Shown: positions 23,977-32,386 of the stretch, piece by piece
Layout: every line of letters starts with the position of its first letter
Numbering within the stretch: the first letter of the stretch is position 1
Assembly (NCBI GenBank): GCA_023435225.1
Contig: JAEYRX010000088.1
Location: 7,052-71,051 of the forward strand
DNA: 64,000 nt
DNA from: Bacillota bacterium
GTDB lineage: Bacteria; Bacillota; UBA4882; UBA8346
Direction of reading: 5' to 3'
The notes under the pieces: model-generated
Databases searched by the model: none
Seen by the model: only the letters and a program-made list of their open reading frames with translations
What the model was told of the DNA's origin: nothing
Position numbers and translations under genes: made by a program

Positions 23977-25209
23977 ATGTTCAATTTAAAATGGGCTGTT
24001 AAAAACTTAATTGCCAACAAACGGCGAACCATAGGGATTATTAGCTTTATTACGGCGATCTTAATTATTATGGCTGCCAATTTGATGTTTATCGAAGGCG
24101 CCAATGCTCAAATGAAGGCGGCGTTACGCAACAACAAGGGTGACCTGTACTTTTGGTCGGACCAAAATCTGGACCAGGCCTCCCGCTACCTGGATCGCCA
24201 TTATGGCGCCAAAACCGAGAGTAAAATCAGATTTTTATGCCCCTATGAAGGGAGTCCAAACGCTCCCAAATATTCGCAAGTTTATAGTCCTTCCGAATAT
24301 GCCGAGGCCTGGATCGTGGGGACGGAGCCGGAATATCTGAAATATCTGGATCGAAACGTCAGTTGGCCGGTAAAGTACAGCCAAAACTTAGGTGAAGGGA
24401 CGGCTTTGGTCGAAATCAGCTTAGCCCAGAAGCTTAATGTTAAAAAAGGGGATTATATCACCTTTAAGGCCAAAAATGGTCAGGGAATGATCAATACTCT
24501 CCCGGTAATGGTGGATGGTATTTTTGTCGGCTCCGGTCTGATCTTTGGCAATGTTATTTATATTAATCTTAAGGATCAAAACGAGCTGTGGTTAACCGGG
24601 AGGGATGCTGACTACAATGAGCTGAGGCTTTATTTTAAGCCAAGCGTCACTGATCAAGACCTTAAAAAAATTCAAGGAAATATCATGATCAATTATTACG
24701 ATTTATATATCACTTCGCCAAGGTTATTCCCTTTTAGAGAGGGCGCTTTTATCATCTTTAAATATTTCCGCTATCTGCTTATATTTTTATTCACTCTGCT
24801 GGATGCCGTATTTATTATTATGCTCTATTTTGCAATTCAAAACATCTACTTTATGGCATTCCGGCGGCGCCGCCAGGAGTTGGCTACTTTATTAACCTAT
24901 GGGATGAAACCCTTCCGGATCCAAAAGATTGGTCTTTGGGAGGCTAATCTGATGTTTGGCGCCGCTTTCATTTTAGCGGTACCTTTTACGGCGTTGCTTA
25001 CCCAATTGATCCATAAATTTGAGATTACCAATTCCAGTGTGGCATTATTGATTATGGTTATCGGCGGGCCGAGAATTAGTTTCGCTTTTAATTGGGCAAC
25101 CATCCCGGCCTTAATCGCCGGATTGTGGATAATTACATTAATATCGGCTTATAAAGGCGCCCATACTTATTTGAAGATGGAGATTAGTGAGATTACAGCG
25201 AAAGTATAA
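23977..25209 (+). CDS. FtsX/LolE-type ABC permease B, cassette 2
   Basis: 410-residue permease, closely related to the protein at 18512. It starts MFNLKWAVKNLIANKRRT after GGAAGG and has a coupling segment FRRRRQELATLLTYGMKPFRIQK before the last helices. Same LolE-like layout with one N-terminal helix, exported domain and C-terminal helices. Paired with the permease at 22636 and the ATPase at 21968. The 102-bp hairpin upstream may reduce or uncouple its expression. Confidence 0.82.
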   Translation: MFNLKWAVKNLIANKRRTIGIISFITAILIIMAANLMFIEGANAQMKAALRNNKGDLYFWSDQNLDQASRYLDRHYGAKTESKIRFLCPYEGSPNAPKYSQVYSPSEYAEAWIVGTEPEYLKYLDRNVSWPVKYSQNLGEGTALVEISLAQKLNVKKGDYITFKAKNGQGMINTLPVMVDGIFVGSGLIFGNVIYINLKDQNELWLTGRDADYNELRLYFKPSVTDQDLKKIQGNIMINYYDLYITSPRLFPFREGAFIIFKYFRYLLIFLFTLLDAVFIIMLYFAIQNIYFMAFRRRRQELATLLTYGMKPFRIQKIGLWEANLMFGAAFILAVPFTALLTQLIHKFEITNSSVALLIMVIGGPRISFAFNWATIPALIAGLWIITLISAYKGAHTYLKMEISEITAKV

Positions 25210-25228
25210 GATAGAACTCAAAATGTTT

Positions 25229-25345
25229 AGAGAGAATGCCTAAGTACGACCCTATCCCTTAAAGGGTATTCGTTAGGCTTTGCAGGTTTTAATCTGGAGA
25301 GAAGATTGTTACATAAGAGTCGACTTGCGATAACAAACGACTCGG
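25229..25345. repeat. Structured intergenic element with GATA-loop hairpin
   Basis: First a large hairpin with GCCTAA / TTAGGC ends and an inner CCCTTAAAGGG. Then GAGTCG-A-C-TTGC-GATA-ACAA-A-CGACTC (25317-25343), a stem with a GATA loop. Nearly the same hairpin core, TTGCGATAGCAAACGACTCG, recurs at 41291-41310, and both copies are followed by TCTGGTT. No gene fits. Confidence 0.5.
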
Positions 25346-25378
25346 AGGGCGAAGGATCTGGTTATTAAAGGAGCGAAT

Positions 25379-26140
25379 ATGATGAAAAAAATATTATTAA
25401 CCTTATTAGGAATATTTATTTTTTTGACCGGAAGCCTGCAATTGACGGCGGTATCCGATGACTTGATGGATATATTGAGAAAATCCGATAAGCAGGTCTC
25501 TTCGTTCTTGCCGGCAAAGTTTAGGCAACGGTTTGATGATTATGAAAATAACCAACTTAAACGTTATGGACTCTTTGATGTATATGTTAAAGGAGATGAA
25601 CGGGTTCTTTTGGTTGGGATTGAACCGGCATTAATGAAAGGTATTGCTATAATGCGAACCGGTGATCAAATCTTTAGTTATCTTAAAAAAGTTGATATGT
25701 TACAACAGATCTCCGCCAAAGCCAGCTTTGGAAACTCCGTTTTGTCCTCGGAGGATATTGTGGGTGGGAGGTTGGAGAAGTATTACAAGGCCGACAGTCT
25801 GGCTACAGTTCAAGATAATGGGAAAGACTTTATCGTTTTAACGGTAGTAGCCAAGTCCAAAGATGTGGCTTATAAAAAAATCGAAAGTTATTTGGAGCCG
25901 GGCACCTATGCCCCGGTTAAACGCCGCTATTATGCTTTTTCAGGGAAACAGATCAAGGAGATGACCTTTGAGGAAATCGGGTTTAAGGACGGCAAACAGA
26001 GTTTATTAAAGATTACAATGTACGATAGTTTGCGTGAGGGATGGTATACCAAGGTGACCCAGTATGATTTCGATTATTCACAAGAAGTACCGGATAAGAT
26101 GTTTACCAGGATGTATTTGAGAATGGCTGTTAAGAAGTAG
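25379..26140 (+). CDS. LolA-like outer-membrane lipoprotein-sorting protein, cassette 2
   Basis: 253-residue exported protein, paralogue of the one at 19774. Signal peptide at 1-25 (ILLTLLGIFIFLTGSLQL), then the same strand pattern DYENNQLKRYGLFDVYVKGDE and the ending FTRMYLRMA. AAAGGAGCG precedes ATGATG. Predicted to carry lipid or lipoprotein cargo from the permease pair of cassette 2. The next two genes (NlpC/P60-like) follow within 25 bp and may be in the same transcript. Confidence 0.8.
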   Translation: MMKKILLTLLGIFIFLTGSLQLTAVSDDLMDILRKSDKQVSSFLPAKFRQRFDDYENNQLKRYGLFDVYVKGDERVLLVGIEPALMKGIAIMRTGDQIFSYLKKVDMLQQISAKASFGNSVLSSEDIVGGRLEKYYKADSLATVQDNGKDFIVLTVVAKSKDVAYKKIESYLEPGTYAPVKRRYYAFSGKQIKEMTFEEIGFKDGKQSLLKITMYDSLREGWYTKVTQYDFDYSQEVPDKMFTRMYLRMAVKK

Positions 26141-26165
26141 GTGTAAGTTTGAAAAGGAGAAAGAA

Positions 26166-26750
26166 ATGAAAAAATTGATTTTAGTTAGTGGCATTTTTGT
26201 AACACTAGTGTTTGCTTTTTTATTGGTTGAATTTGTGCAACTAAGACAACCGAGTTATATTGCCATAAATAGGGCCGTCGCTTGGGCGGAGTCTTTTGTA
26301 ACAGCAAGATCGTTTCCTGTAGTAGGCGGCGGAAGTTCTCCATCGCAAAATATGTGTGCAGAGTTTGTAGCAGTTGCATATGGCGCAAACACAGCTTATG
26401 ATGCATACACATATTGGACTTGGACTACTTTGGACAAACATCCCGGAGACTGGAATGCGCCTCGGGGAAGTTTGGTGTTTTTTGGCCGGAGCCCCAGTAG
26501 TGGGGTAGGTCATGTTGCATTATGCACCGGAAACGGGAAACTTGTTCAAGCGGGTTATCCATTAGTAAATACAAATACAATAAGAGATGAAGCCGAAAAC
26601 CCCGAATCATATCTCGGGTGGGCCTGGCCACCGTCGAACTGGCCCGGCAGGAGTGATGGTTCTGTAGTTGCAACCTATATTATGAAAGTGGAGAATTATA
26701 CAAAAGAGAGTATCAGAAGCGCTTTGCGGATACTACATATATACTACTAA
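26166..26750 (+). CDS. Membrane-anchored NlpC/P60-like cysteine peptidase, twin 1
   Basis: 194 residues: N-terminal membrane anchor or signal (residues 4-25), then a papain-fold cell-wall peptidase-like domain. The likely catalytic Cys is C64 in QNMCAEFVAVAYG and the likely His is H116 in GVGHVALCTGNGKLV; GDWNAPRGSLVFF precedes it as in CHAP/NlpC proteins. Expected to cut peptidoglycan peptides outside the membrane. It follows the LolA-like gene by 25 bp with an AAAAGGAGA site, so it is probably part of the envelope operon. A tandem twin follows. Confidence 0.72.
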   Translation: MKKLILVSGIFVTLVFAFLLVEFVQLRQPSYIAINRAVAWAESFVTARSFPVVGGGSSPSQNMCAEFVAVAYGANTAYDAYTYWTWTTLDKHPGDWNAPRGSLVFFGRSPSSGVGHVALCTGNGKLVQAGYPLVNTNTIRDEAENPESYLGWAWPPSNWPGRSDGSVVATYIMKVENYTKESIRSALRILHIYY

Positions 26751-26785
26751 ACCTCAATCGGGCAAAACTTGGAATAGGAGGAAAA

Positions 26786-27373
26786 ATGAAAAAATTAATT
26801 GTAATCATTGGGATTTTTGTAATACTATTTTTAACTTTTATCTTGGTTGAATATGCTCAACTAAGAGAGCCGAGTTATATTGCAATAAATAATGCAGTTT
26901 CTTGGGCGGAGTCTATGGTAGGAAAATCAAAGTTTCCTTATTATGGTGGAGGCGGAACTTCTCCGTCGTTACTTTGTTGTACATATTTTGTGGCCAATTC
27001 ATATGGAGAAGTATCCGCACCGAATTATAATGCACACAGATATTGGACCACTTTAGTAGACCAACATCCCGGAGATTGGAACGCACCCAGAGGAAGTTTG
27101 GTATTTTTTGACCAAAATTATTCGAATTTAGGTTTAGGTCATGTTGCATTATGCACGGGAAACGGGAAAATTGTTGAAGCGGGTGATTATGCAATTAAAG
27201 CAAGTACAATAAGCGATGGAAATAGTAACGCCCCATATCTTGGCTGGGCCTGGCCGCCGTCATTCTGGCCCGGCAGGAGTGAAGGTTCAACAACGGCAGA
27301 CTTAATTATGAACGTGGATAAGTCTATAAAGAATAGTATCAGAAGTGTTTTAATTAAACTGCATGTATATTAG
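26786..27373 (+). CDS. Membrane-anchored NlpC/P60-like cysteine peptidase, twin 2
   Basis: 195 residues, tandem duplicate of the previous protein. The N-terminal anchor, ending EYAQLREPSYIAIN, is nearly the same. The active-site Cys falls in SPSLLCCTYFVANSYG (C64 or C65), and the His is H119 in GLGHVALCTGNGKIVEAG. The regions around the active site (residues 45-85) differ most, suggesting different peptide substrates. AGGAGG precedes the ATG. Downstream lies only pseudogene material. Confidence 0.72.
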   Translation: MKKLIVIIGIFVILFLTFILVEYAQLREPSYIAINNAVSWAESMVGKSKFPYYGGGGTSPSLLCCTYFVANSYGEVSAPNYNAHRYWTTLVDQHPGDWNAPRGSLVFFDQNYSNLGLGHVALCTGNGKIVEAGDYAIKASTISDGNSNAPYLGWAWPPSFWPGRSEGSTTADLIMNVDKSIKNSIRSVLIKLHVY

Positions 27374-27375
27374 AA

Positions 27376-27585
27376 ACAGAAATGGCGACTTGACTGAAGT
27401 TGGACGGATAAAAAATATCCCGGTCTGGGCGTTTCATGGGGATCAAGGTTAGGGCTTTGAAAGCTTGCGGCGGCGATGTCAAATTTACGATATATCCCGA
27501 TGTCGGGCATGATTCCTGGACTAATGCTTACAATACGCCGGAGTTATATACTTGGTTTCCGGAGCATTCCCGGAGAAAGAAGTAA
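27376..27585 (+). pseudogene. Esterase (alpha/beta hydrolase) remnant with internal deletion
   Basis: The frame reads GDLTEVGRIKNIPVWAFHGD then a stop. In another frame it continues KVRALKACGGDVKFTIYPDV and GHDSWTNAYNTPELYTWF, ending HSRRKK-stop at 27585. These are the last two blocks of a predicted esterase/peptidase (COG4099-like), with the acid (HGD) and the His (GHDSW) of the triad. The segment that should join them and the whole N-terminal part are missing. Confidence 0.7.
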
Positions 27586-27663
27586 GCCGGTTTAAAGTAA
27601 CAAGCGGTAACTCATTGTCGGAAGAGATAATACACGGAATGCGCCATAGCAGAATATATAATT

Positions 27664-27836
27664 TCACTTCTGAAACTTTAACAGCCAATTCAAATTTGTT
27701 TGTTGCCGCCAGTTTTTAGGGGATATTTTAAAATCAGAGGCGATGGTTTTTAATAAAGCTTTTGATACCTTGCCTTTTATGGCTAATTCTACTCCTGCGC
27801 GTTCAATAGTTGACAAGACTTTTTCCAGGAGTGATT
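27664..27836 (-). pseudogene. C-terminal remnant of a flavin reductase-type protein
   Basis: The minus-strand frame LLEKVLSTIERAGVELAIKG KVSKALLKTIASDF ... WRQQTNLNWLLK, ending TGA at 27664, resembles the C-terminal tail of NADPH-dependent FMN reductase-like proteins (AGxELAxxGKVS.. TLKAIS..). It is in a different frame from the SCP2-like gene upstream, suggesting one multidomain gene that lost its middle. Confidence 0.4.
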
Positions 27837-28241
27837 ATTATTCATTTCAAAATCGGCTATTTTTTCTTCTATTCCCGGTATATCTTCATCAGTGAACTTT
27901 CTGGCTAAAAGTTTGTTTAAAATGGAAAGATAATAGAAGGAACCTTTGATATGATATTTTCCGGTCAACCATCCCCAGGCTCCGCTTAATCTACCGTTAC
28001 ATATATCATACCAGACGGAAACCGGGGAATAGATTATTATTGAAGGTGATTCATAGGTTCCTTCGTGATATTCGGCTTTTCCTTCGGTAAAAATTATGTG
28101 ATAATGATATTCTTCATTTGCTTCAGTTAATATGAACTGATACACTCCTTTAAAATCCGGGAATTGTTTGTAGTTGTATAAGTTTACGGTATAACAAAAT
28201 AATCTGGCTAAATTAGCTTCGGTAGTTGGAATTTCCATCAT
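27789..28241 (-). CDS. SCP2-like domain protein, probably truncated
   Basis: 150 residues. The body looks like a sterol-carrier-protein-2-type lipid-binding domain: FILTEANEEYHYHIIFTEGK, then APSIIIY-like ESPSIIIYSPVSVWYDICNG and AWGWLTGKYHIKGSFYYL. Similar domains form the N-terminus of some clostridial NAD(P)H/FMN reductases. The protein runs out in NNNHSWKKSCQLLNAQE, and a reductase-like tail follows in another frame (27664-27836). I think this is the surviving N-terminal part of a larger gene. CCGGAGGTGA precedes ATGATG, so it may still be translated. Confidence 0.6.
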   Translation of the reverse strand: MMEIPTTEANLARLFCYTVNLYNYKQFPDFKGVYQFILTEANEEYHYHIIFTEGKAEYHEGTYESPSIIIYSPVSVWYDICNGRLSGAWGWLTGKYHIKGSFYYLSILNKLLARKFTDEDIPGIEEKIADFEMNNNHSWKKSCQLLNAQE

Positions 28242-28482
28242 TTACTTCACCTCCGGTTTCATTTTATTCAGCTTCTTTTTATTATAAAAAAAAGCCGGTT
28301 ATTTCACATCCGGCAAGAGAATGATTTTATTATTTTATAGTAGGAATAAGCCATCCTGCTTTGGGAGGACGGTTATCAGGTTCTATACTCCGAATGTAAG
28401 CCACTTCCTGATGATGGAGGTTTCATATCATATAAACCAGATTATCGCTGATTTCCTGGGGAAAAATTATTAACAAACGGTT

Positions 28483-29121
28483 TCATTTTAGTGATTCCAT
28501 TAAACTGTAAAAATATTTTGATTCTCTTGTTTTATATAATTGGTACCAAGCTTCTAATGTATCCTTTTTCATTACGTTTATCTTTTTAAATACTTCATAT
28601 GTGAATTCCAATGGAGCCAGTCCGGAGGCGGTTATTAAATTATCATCTACCACTGCTGGGGTATTTACATAATGAGAGCTTCCAGTATAATCAGGAGAAA
28701 ACATTTGTAGAAACTCCTTATCGTTACTTGTATGCTTTTTATTATCTAATAAGCCTTTTTGGGCTAACGCTACTGTAGCGCCACAAATTGCCGCAATCAC
28801 AACATTCTTATTAATTATACTTGATACAATTTCTAATATTTTTTTATTTTTTTCATCCATCCAAGTGTCTGCTCCGGGAAGGATGAGTAAATCTCCTTCC
28901 TGGAATTCGATATCATTAATGTCTTTATCGGGTGTGATAGTTATTCCACCCATGGTTTTAATGGGGTTTAAAGTGTTGCCAATCAATATAAGCTCTAATT
29001 TTACGTTCTTCGCAAAGTACCTGCGACTATTTAACTCCGCAGTTATGAAGGCAATTTCCCAATCAGACAAAGTATCCAGAACGTACACATAGCATTTTTT
29101 ACATTTTAACTCGTTTGTCAT
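28483..29121 (-). CDS. DJ-1/PfpI-family protein
   Basis: 212-residue protein with the class-I glutamine amidotransferase-like fold. The nucleophile elbow is VIAAICGATVALA with C113; an acidic residue from the N-terminal part (SDWEIAF, E22) matches the conserved Glu of the family, and LLILPGAD is the preceding strand. Members include proteases, glyoxalase III-type deglycases and chaperones; the exact activity is not predictable. It is monocistronic, with TTAGGAG upstream, and is intact although surrounded by pseudogenes. Confidence 0.85.
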   Translation of the reverse strand: MTNELKCKKCYVYVLDTLSDWEIAFITAELNSRRYFAKNVKLELILIGNTLNPIKTMGGITITPDKDINDIEFQEGDLLILPGADTWMDEKNKKILEIVSSIINKNVVIAAICGATVALAQKGLLDNKKHTSNDKEFLQMFSPDYTGSSHYVNTPAVVDDNLITASGLAPLEFTYEVFKKINVMKKDTLEAWYQLYKTRESKYFYSLMESLK

Positions 29122-29158
29122 TATTTTTCTCCTAATGTTATTTCATTATCTTTGTTTT

Positions 29159-29463
29159 TCATACTTCAATTTCAATATCAATGGATTTTGCAGCTTCATA
29201 CATAACTTCATATTATTTAAACCGATTTTACCTTTGTACAATTTCATTTCCTCATTTTTTAATGTCACTTTATTATATAGATCTTCGTGGTTTGCTTTAG
29301 ATACTTTCTCTACCGTATCAAAACCTGCTTCTTATAAAACATGAGCAAAAGTCGGATTAACCCATTTCTTCCTCCCAAATAATAATATAACCAATATAAC
29401 ACTAAATACTGACAACAGTAAACCCATACTGCCCAAATTCCCTAGTGATTGAATCAGCGTCAT
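29159..29463 (-). pseudogene. Decayed small membrane protein with DUF4332-like tail
   Basis: From the ATG at 29463: MTLIQSLGNLGSMGLLLSVF, a membrane helix ending LLLFGRKKW, then FAHVL-stop-EAGFDTVEKVSKANHEDLY, and KGKIGLNNMKLC followed after a frameshift by YEAAKSIDIEIEV-stop at 29159. The blocks 'AGxDTVEKxxKA' and 'MKLC-EAAK' recall DUF4332/helix-hairpin-helix proteins. At least one stop and one frameshift break the gene. Confidence 0.55.
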
Positions 29464-29554
29464 AAAAGAATATTTTGACACCTTTCATTGTCTCAAAACG
29501 ATTTTTACTAATTTGTTTTCCTTTTCCAAACATAATAATGATTCTCACATTTAC

Positions 29555-30152
29555 TCAGTCCTCGATTGCCTCAATACCGAGGCGGTTAAGCTGCTCAAGG
29601 TGTTCCTTCATGGTTTCGAGAGCCTCCGGGGAGTGCCCTTGCCAATCCGTGACCTCGCCGGAGACCCTGAGAGGATCACGGGAGCGGTAGGACTTGGTCG
29701 GATTGCCCGGAAACTTCTTATCCGTCAAGTTGGGGTCATCTTCGATAGGGCCGGTCGGCTCTACGATATAGATAAGTTGAATTAAATTTCTTTAATTAGT
29801 ATTACGTCCTTAAAGCCGGACGTAATTGAAAACTAATGAATTTAATTCAACTTATTACAGCTGTAATATGATGAAATAAATACAATTTTAGTAGCATTTG
29901 CATTCGGCTTTAAGAATGCAAATTTTATACAAGGAATTTATTTCATCATATATTTTTGCCGGGTCCTTCACCCAAGGCAAGCTCGGCTCCCCAGACTGCA
30001 GCGTCCAAGGTAGCGGTCAGATAGACGTAGGCTGCCTTTTTCCGCTTGCCATAGTTCAAATTAAAGCCGGGCTTGATCAAGTCTCCTGGTATCAGGGTGG
30101 CCTTGGTGCCGTGATAAAACTGCTGGGAATCAATGTCGTAAGTAGAGGCCAT
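29555..30152 (-). pseudogene. arr: Rifampin ADP-ribosyltransferase (arr), split by a MITE
   Basis: Arr inactivates rifampin by ADP-ribosylation. The N-terminal part (30152 down to about 29953) reads FYHGTKATLIPGDLIKPGFN, KRKKAAYVYLTATLDAAVWG, GEGPGKN; the C-terminal part (about 29774-29555) reads IYIVEPTGPIEDDPNLTDKK, FPGNPTKSYRSRDPLRVSGE and ends EAIED-stop. Together they give a full Arr. A 176-bp element (29775-29950) flanked by TA interrupts it and brings an immediate stop. GAGGAAGGA precedes the ATG. Apart from the insertion I see no other damage, so the disruption looks young. Confidence 0.88.
29775..29950. mobile_element. 176-bp two-hairpin MITE inserted in arr at TA
   Basis: Hairpin A (AGTTGAATTAAATT ... 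AATTTAATTCAACT with an inner TACGTC/GACGTA stem), the palindrome ATTACAGCTGTAAT, then hairpin B (GATGAAATAAAT ... ATTTATTTCATC with inner TTTGCATTC/GAATGCAAA). TA lies at both outer edges, where the arr reading frame has only one. The ends are imperfect inverted repeats. A related composite copy is at 63795-64000. Confidence 0.82.
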
Positions 30153-30215
30153 CGAATTGTCCTTCCTCGAGTTAATGGAATTTGTTATATTACCTACCGT
30201 CCATTTTGATATCCA

Positions 30216-30690
30216 TCAAGGAGTATTCTTCAATAGCAAATCTAAAGTATGTTGGATTAACCCTGGATCTAATCCATCCCCGTGCCCGGGAACAACCACG
30301 TCTACCTCGAAGCGGAAAAGCTTCCGGATGGCTTCAGGCCAATGCTTGAGATCAGCCTCGGCTACATTTCCCATGGTATTACCACCCAAGATCATACAGC
30401 TTCCGAAAAGAAGTTTCCGTGACGGAAAATATACGACTACCTTATCTGGTGCCTGCGACGGGCCCGGGTAAAACACTTCCGCTTTTTCACCGCTAAAGGT
30501 AAGAGTAAGCCCTTCCGAAATCCGGAAAAGATAGTCCGGCGGATAGAATTTTTGTTCAGCATAATTTTTATAATAAATTGACTGGGTATTTCCAATCATT
30601 TTGAGCATCAACTGGCGGGTAGATTCACTACGCTCTTGAAGTAATTTAACCGTCATATCAGAGCCATAAACAGGAAGACTTCAATGTCTT
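30216..30690 (-). pseudogene. Truncated subclass B1-like metallo-beta-lactamase
   Basis: The frame SLPVYGSDMTVKLLQERSES ... AEVFYPGPSQAPDKVVVYFP, LLFGSCMILGGNTMGNVAEA, VDVVVPGHGDGLDPGLIQHT matches the second half of B1 enzymes. The Zn2 Cys (GSC) and last His (PGHG) are present. The N-terminal half with HxHxD is missing, an in-frame stop lies just upstream of SLPVYG, and the position of the middle His (GxxHTxDN in the family) is Gln. It cannot be an active beta-lactamase. Confidence 0.7.
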
Positions 30691-30761
30691 CGGGTGGCGG
30701 TTGATGGTTTTCCTTTTGGCAAATTTACGAGAATGTTGACAGATATGTCGGAATTATCACT

Positions 30762-31007
30762 GAGACGCTCTCAATCATCTCCACAACCCTTAAGATCATC
30801 GGCAAGATGGTTCAGACCGTCTCGAAGACGCTTTGATGCGTTGGAAAGACGCTCCGGATGGTTTCAGTGACGTGTGGAAGGATCTTGAAGACGATCCGAT
30901 GCGTCTCGGGGGTGTTTGGGATCGTTGGGGAGATGGTCGGGTTCATTTGATTGATGATTCGGTGCGTCTTTGAGATGGGGGGGATAGCTGGAGAGATGGT
31001 CTTGAGC
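30762..31007. repeat. 21-nt tandem array, about twelve units
   Basis: Almost twelve units of exactly 21 nt with a loose consensus GAGACGCTCNGGATCGTCTCG. Many substitutions but no indels. All frames crossing it give heptad peptides (for example HRIINQM/LPHVTET on minus). The units differ from the array at 4866 but share the same period and a GAT-NGT core. Confidence 0.85.
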
Positions 31008-31042
31008 ACTAGTGAAACGCTAGGCCGTATAGGCCTATTTTA

Positions 31043-31158
31043 TTATTAGACACGGATTTACACAGATTAACCGGATTTAATAAAAGCTTCGCTTAATGTT
31101 AAAATGTAAATAATGAATTTAAGTAAAATCCAAGAAATCCGTGTTAATCCCGTCTAAT
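31043..31158. repeat. Long imperfect hairpin, CACGGATT family
   Basis: TATTAGAC and GTCTAATA bracket arms built from repeats of ACACGGATT / AATCCGTGT. A second member lies at 36218-36314. Found at the edges of genes, these may act as terminators or be dispersed mobile hairpins. Confidence 0.65.
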
Positions 31159-31198
31159 AAATGTTTAAATGCTTTTTGACCCTATTTTTCTTCTCATC

Positions 31199-32386
31199 TT
31201 ACAATTTTCTCAAACTAATACTCCCGGTCTTAGTCTGGATCTTAATCAACGGACCGCCGCCGTTTACTTCCCCGTTAGCCGAGGAGGCAGCCATATCCCG
31301 CTTTATCGAAACCGGAAAATCCGAATGAATCTCGCCCATCGAACAATCGGCATTGAGGAAAAACCCGGCCTCAGCGGGAAGACCGATTTCGATACTGCCC
31401 ATCTTGCTTTCAAAAGTGCTTACAGCGGCTTTAAGCAAATTTACTTTCAAATGACCGGCGTTAACACTGGCTTCAACCGGTCCGTTGCATTCGTCAAGGA
31501 TAATCTCACCGGCGGAACTTTCAACTTTGGCGGTTCCCAGGATTTGCTCTACTTTGATCCGCCCGGTTTTAGTGGAGATATCGGCATTACCGCGGACCGA
31601 ATCAACTGTTATCGCGCCGAAATTATTCCGGATGGTTAAATTACGGGCGACATTATCAACTTTTATCTCACCGGTATTGACCTCCAGATTGAGATCGCCT
31701 CCGACGTTATCAACTTTTACCGCTCCGGTATTGTTGTTGATGTCTACCGAAATTCCTTCCGGTACTGCTACTGTTAATGATACTATTGGGTTGCCGATGC
31801 TAAAACCCTCATCCGGTTCGGTAACCCGGATTACAAAGTGGTCTCCCTGAACTTCACCGGTTAGTTTGGATAAGATCTGGTCGTTTTTATGATAATTACG
31901 GCGCAGATGAGTTCGAAATCTTAATTTGGCGGTTACGGCGACCGAGTTTCCGCTTCTGGTATCCACTTTCACTTCGCCGATATTGTTTTCAATTTTGATG
32001 ACTTTAATTCCGGCTGGAATTTCAAAGTTCTCCCTTAATGTTTGATGATAGTTACGGCTGAAATTAAAACCGTGGAAATCAAACCGGCGTATATTTGGGA
32101 AATCCGCCCGAGAGAACCGCGGTGTGAAGTTGCCGAAGAACCCGATAATTGTAATAACAATAATAGCGACGGCTACAAAGTGATCCGGTTTTGTAACAAT
32201 AGCTTTTGATGATTTTGAACTGCTTAGAATGTAATCAATTCCTAATAAAATCGGGAGTAACGGATAGAGTTTCAGCCAAAACCGGAAACTGTTTAAACTG
32301 AAGGTTATATCTAAAATATAAGTTACTCCCAGACCCAGCAGGAAGATTCCCAACCAAATACCTGATAAATTGAAACCTTTTAACAT
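31199..32386 (-). CDS. LiaF-like membrane protein with DUF4097 beta-helix domain
   Basis: 395 residues. The N-terminal quarter has about four hydrophobic segments like the LiaI/LiaF (DUF5668) region, and residues 110-395 form a DUF4097/'adhesin' right-handed beta-helix: repeated GEIKVDNV, GAITVDSVRGNADIST, GRIKVEQILGTAKVES units ending KTGSISLRKL. Such proteins accompany envelope-stress regulators. It is the last gene of a four-gene minus-strand operon headed by an ECF sigma factor and starts directly at the previous stop. Role inferred: membrane-side sensor or effector of envelope stress. Confidence 0.8.
   Translation of the reverse strand: MLKGFNLSGIWLGIFLLGLGVTYILDITFSLNSFRFWLKLYPLLPILLGIDYILSSSKSSKAIVTKPDHFVAVAIIVITIIGFFGNFTPRFSRADFPNIRRFDFHGFNFSRNYHQTLRENFEIPAGIKVIKIENNIGEVKVDTRSGNSVAVTAKLRFRTHLRRNYHKNDQILSKLTGEVQGDHFVIRVTEPDEGFSIGNPIVSLTVAVPEGISVDINNNTGAVKVDNVGGDLNLEVNTGEIKVDNVARNLTIRNNFGAITVDSVRGNADISTKTGRIKVEQILGTAKVESSAGEIILDECNGPVEASVNAGHLKVNLLKAAVSTFESKMGSIEIGLPAEAGFFLNADCSMGEIHSDFPVSIKRDMAASSANGEVNGGGPLIKIQTKTGSISLRKL

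Noticed and set aside
29475..29785. Plus-strand frames of 71-104 codons from 29475 to 30471
   Set aside because: They are antisense to the arr and metallo-beta-lactamase remnants, whose minus-strand translations match known families over long stretches.
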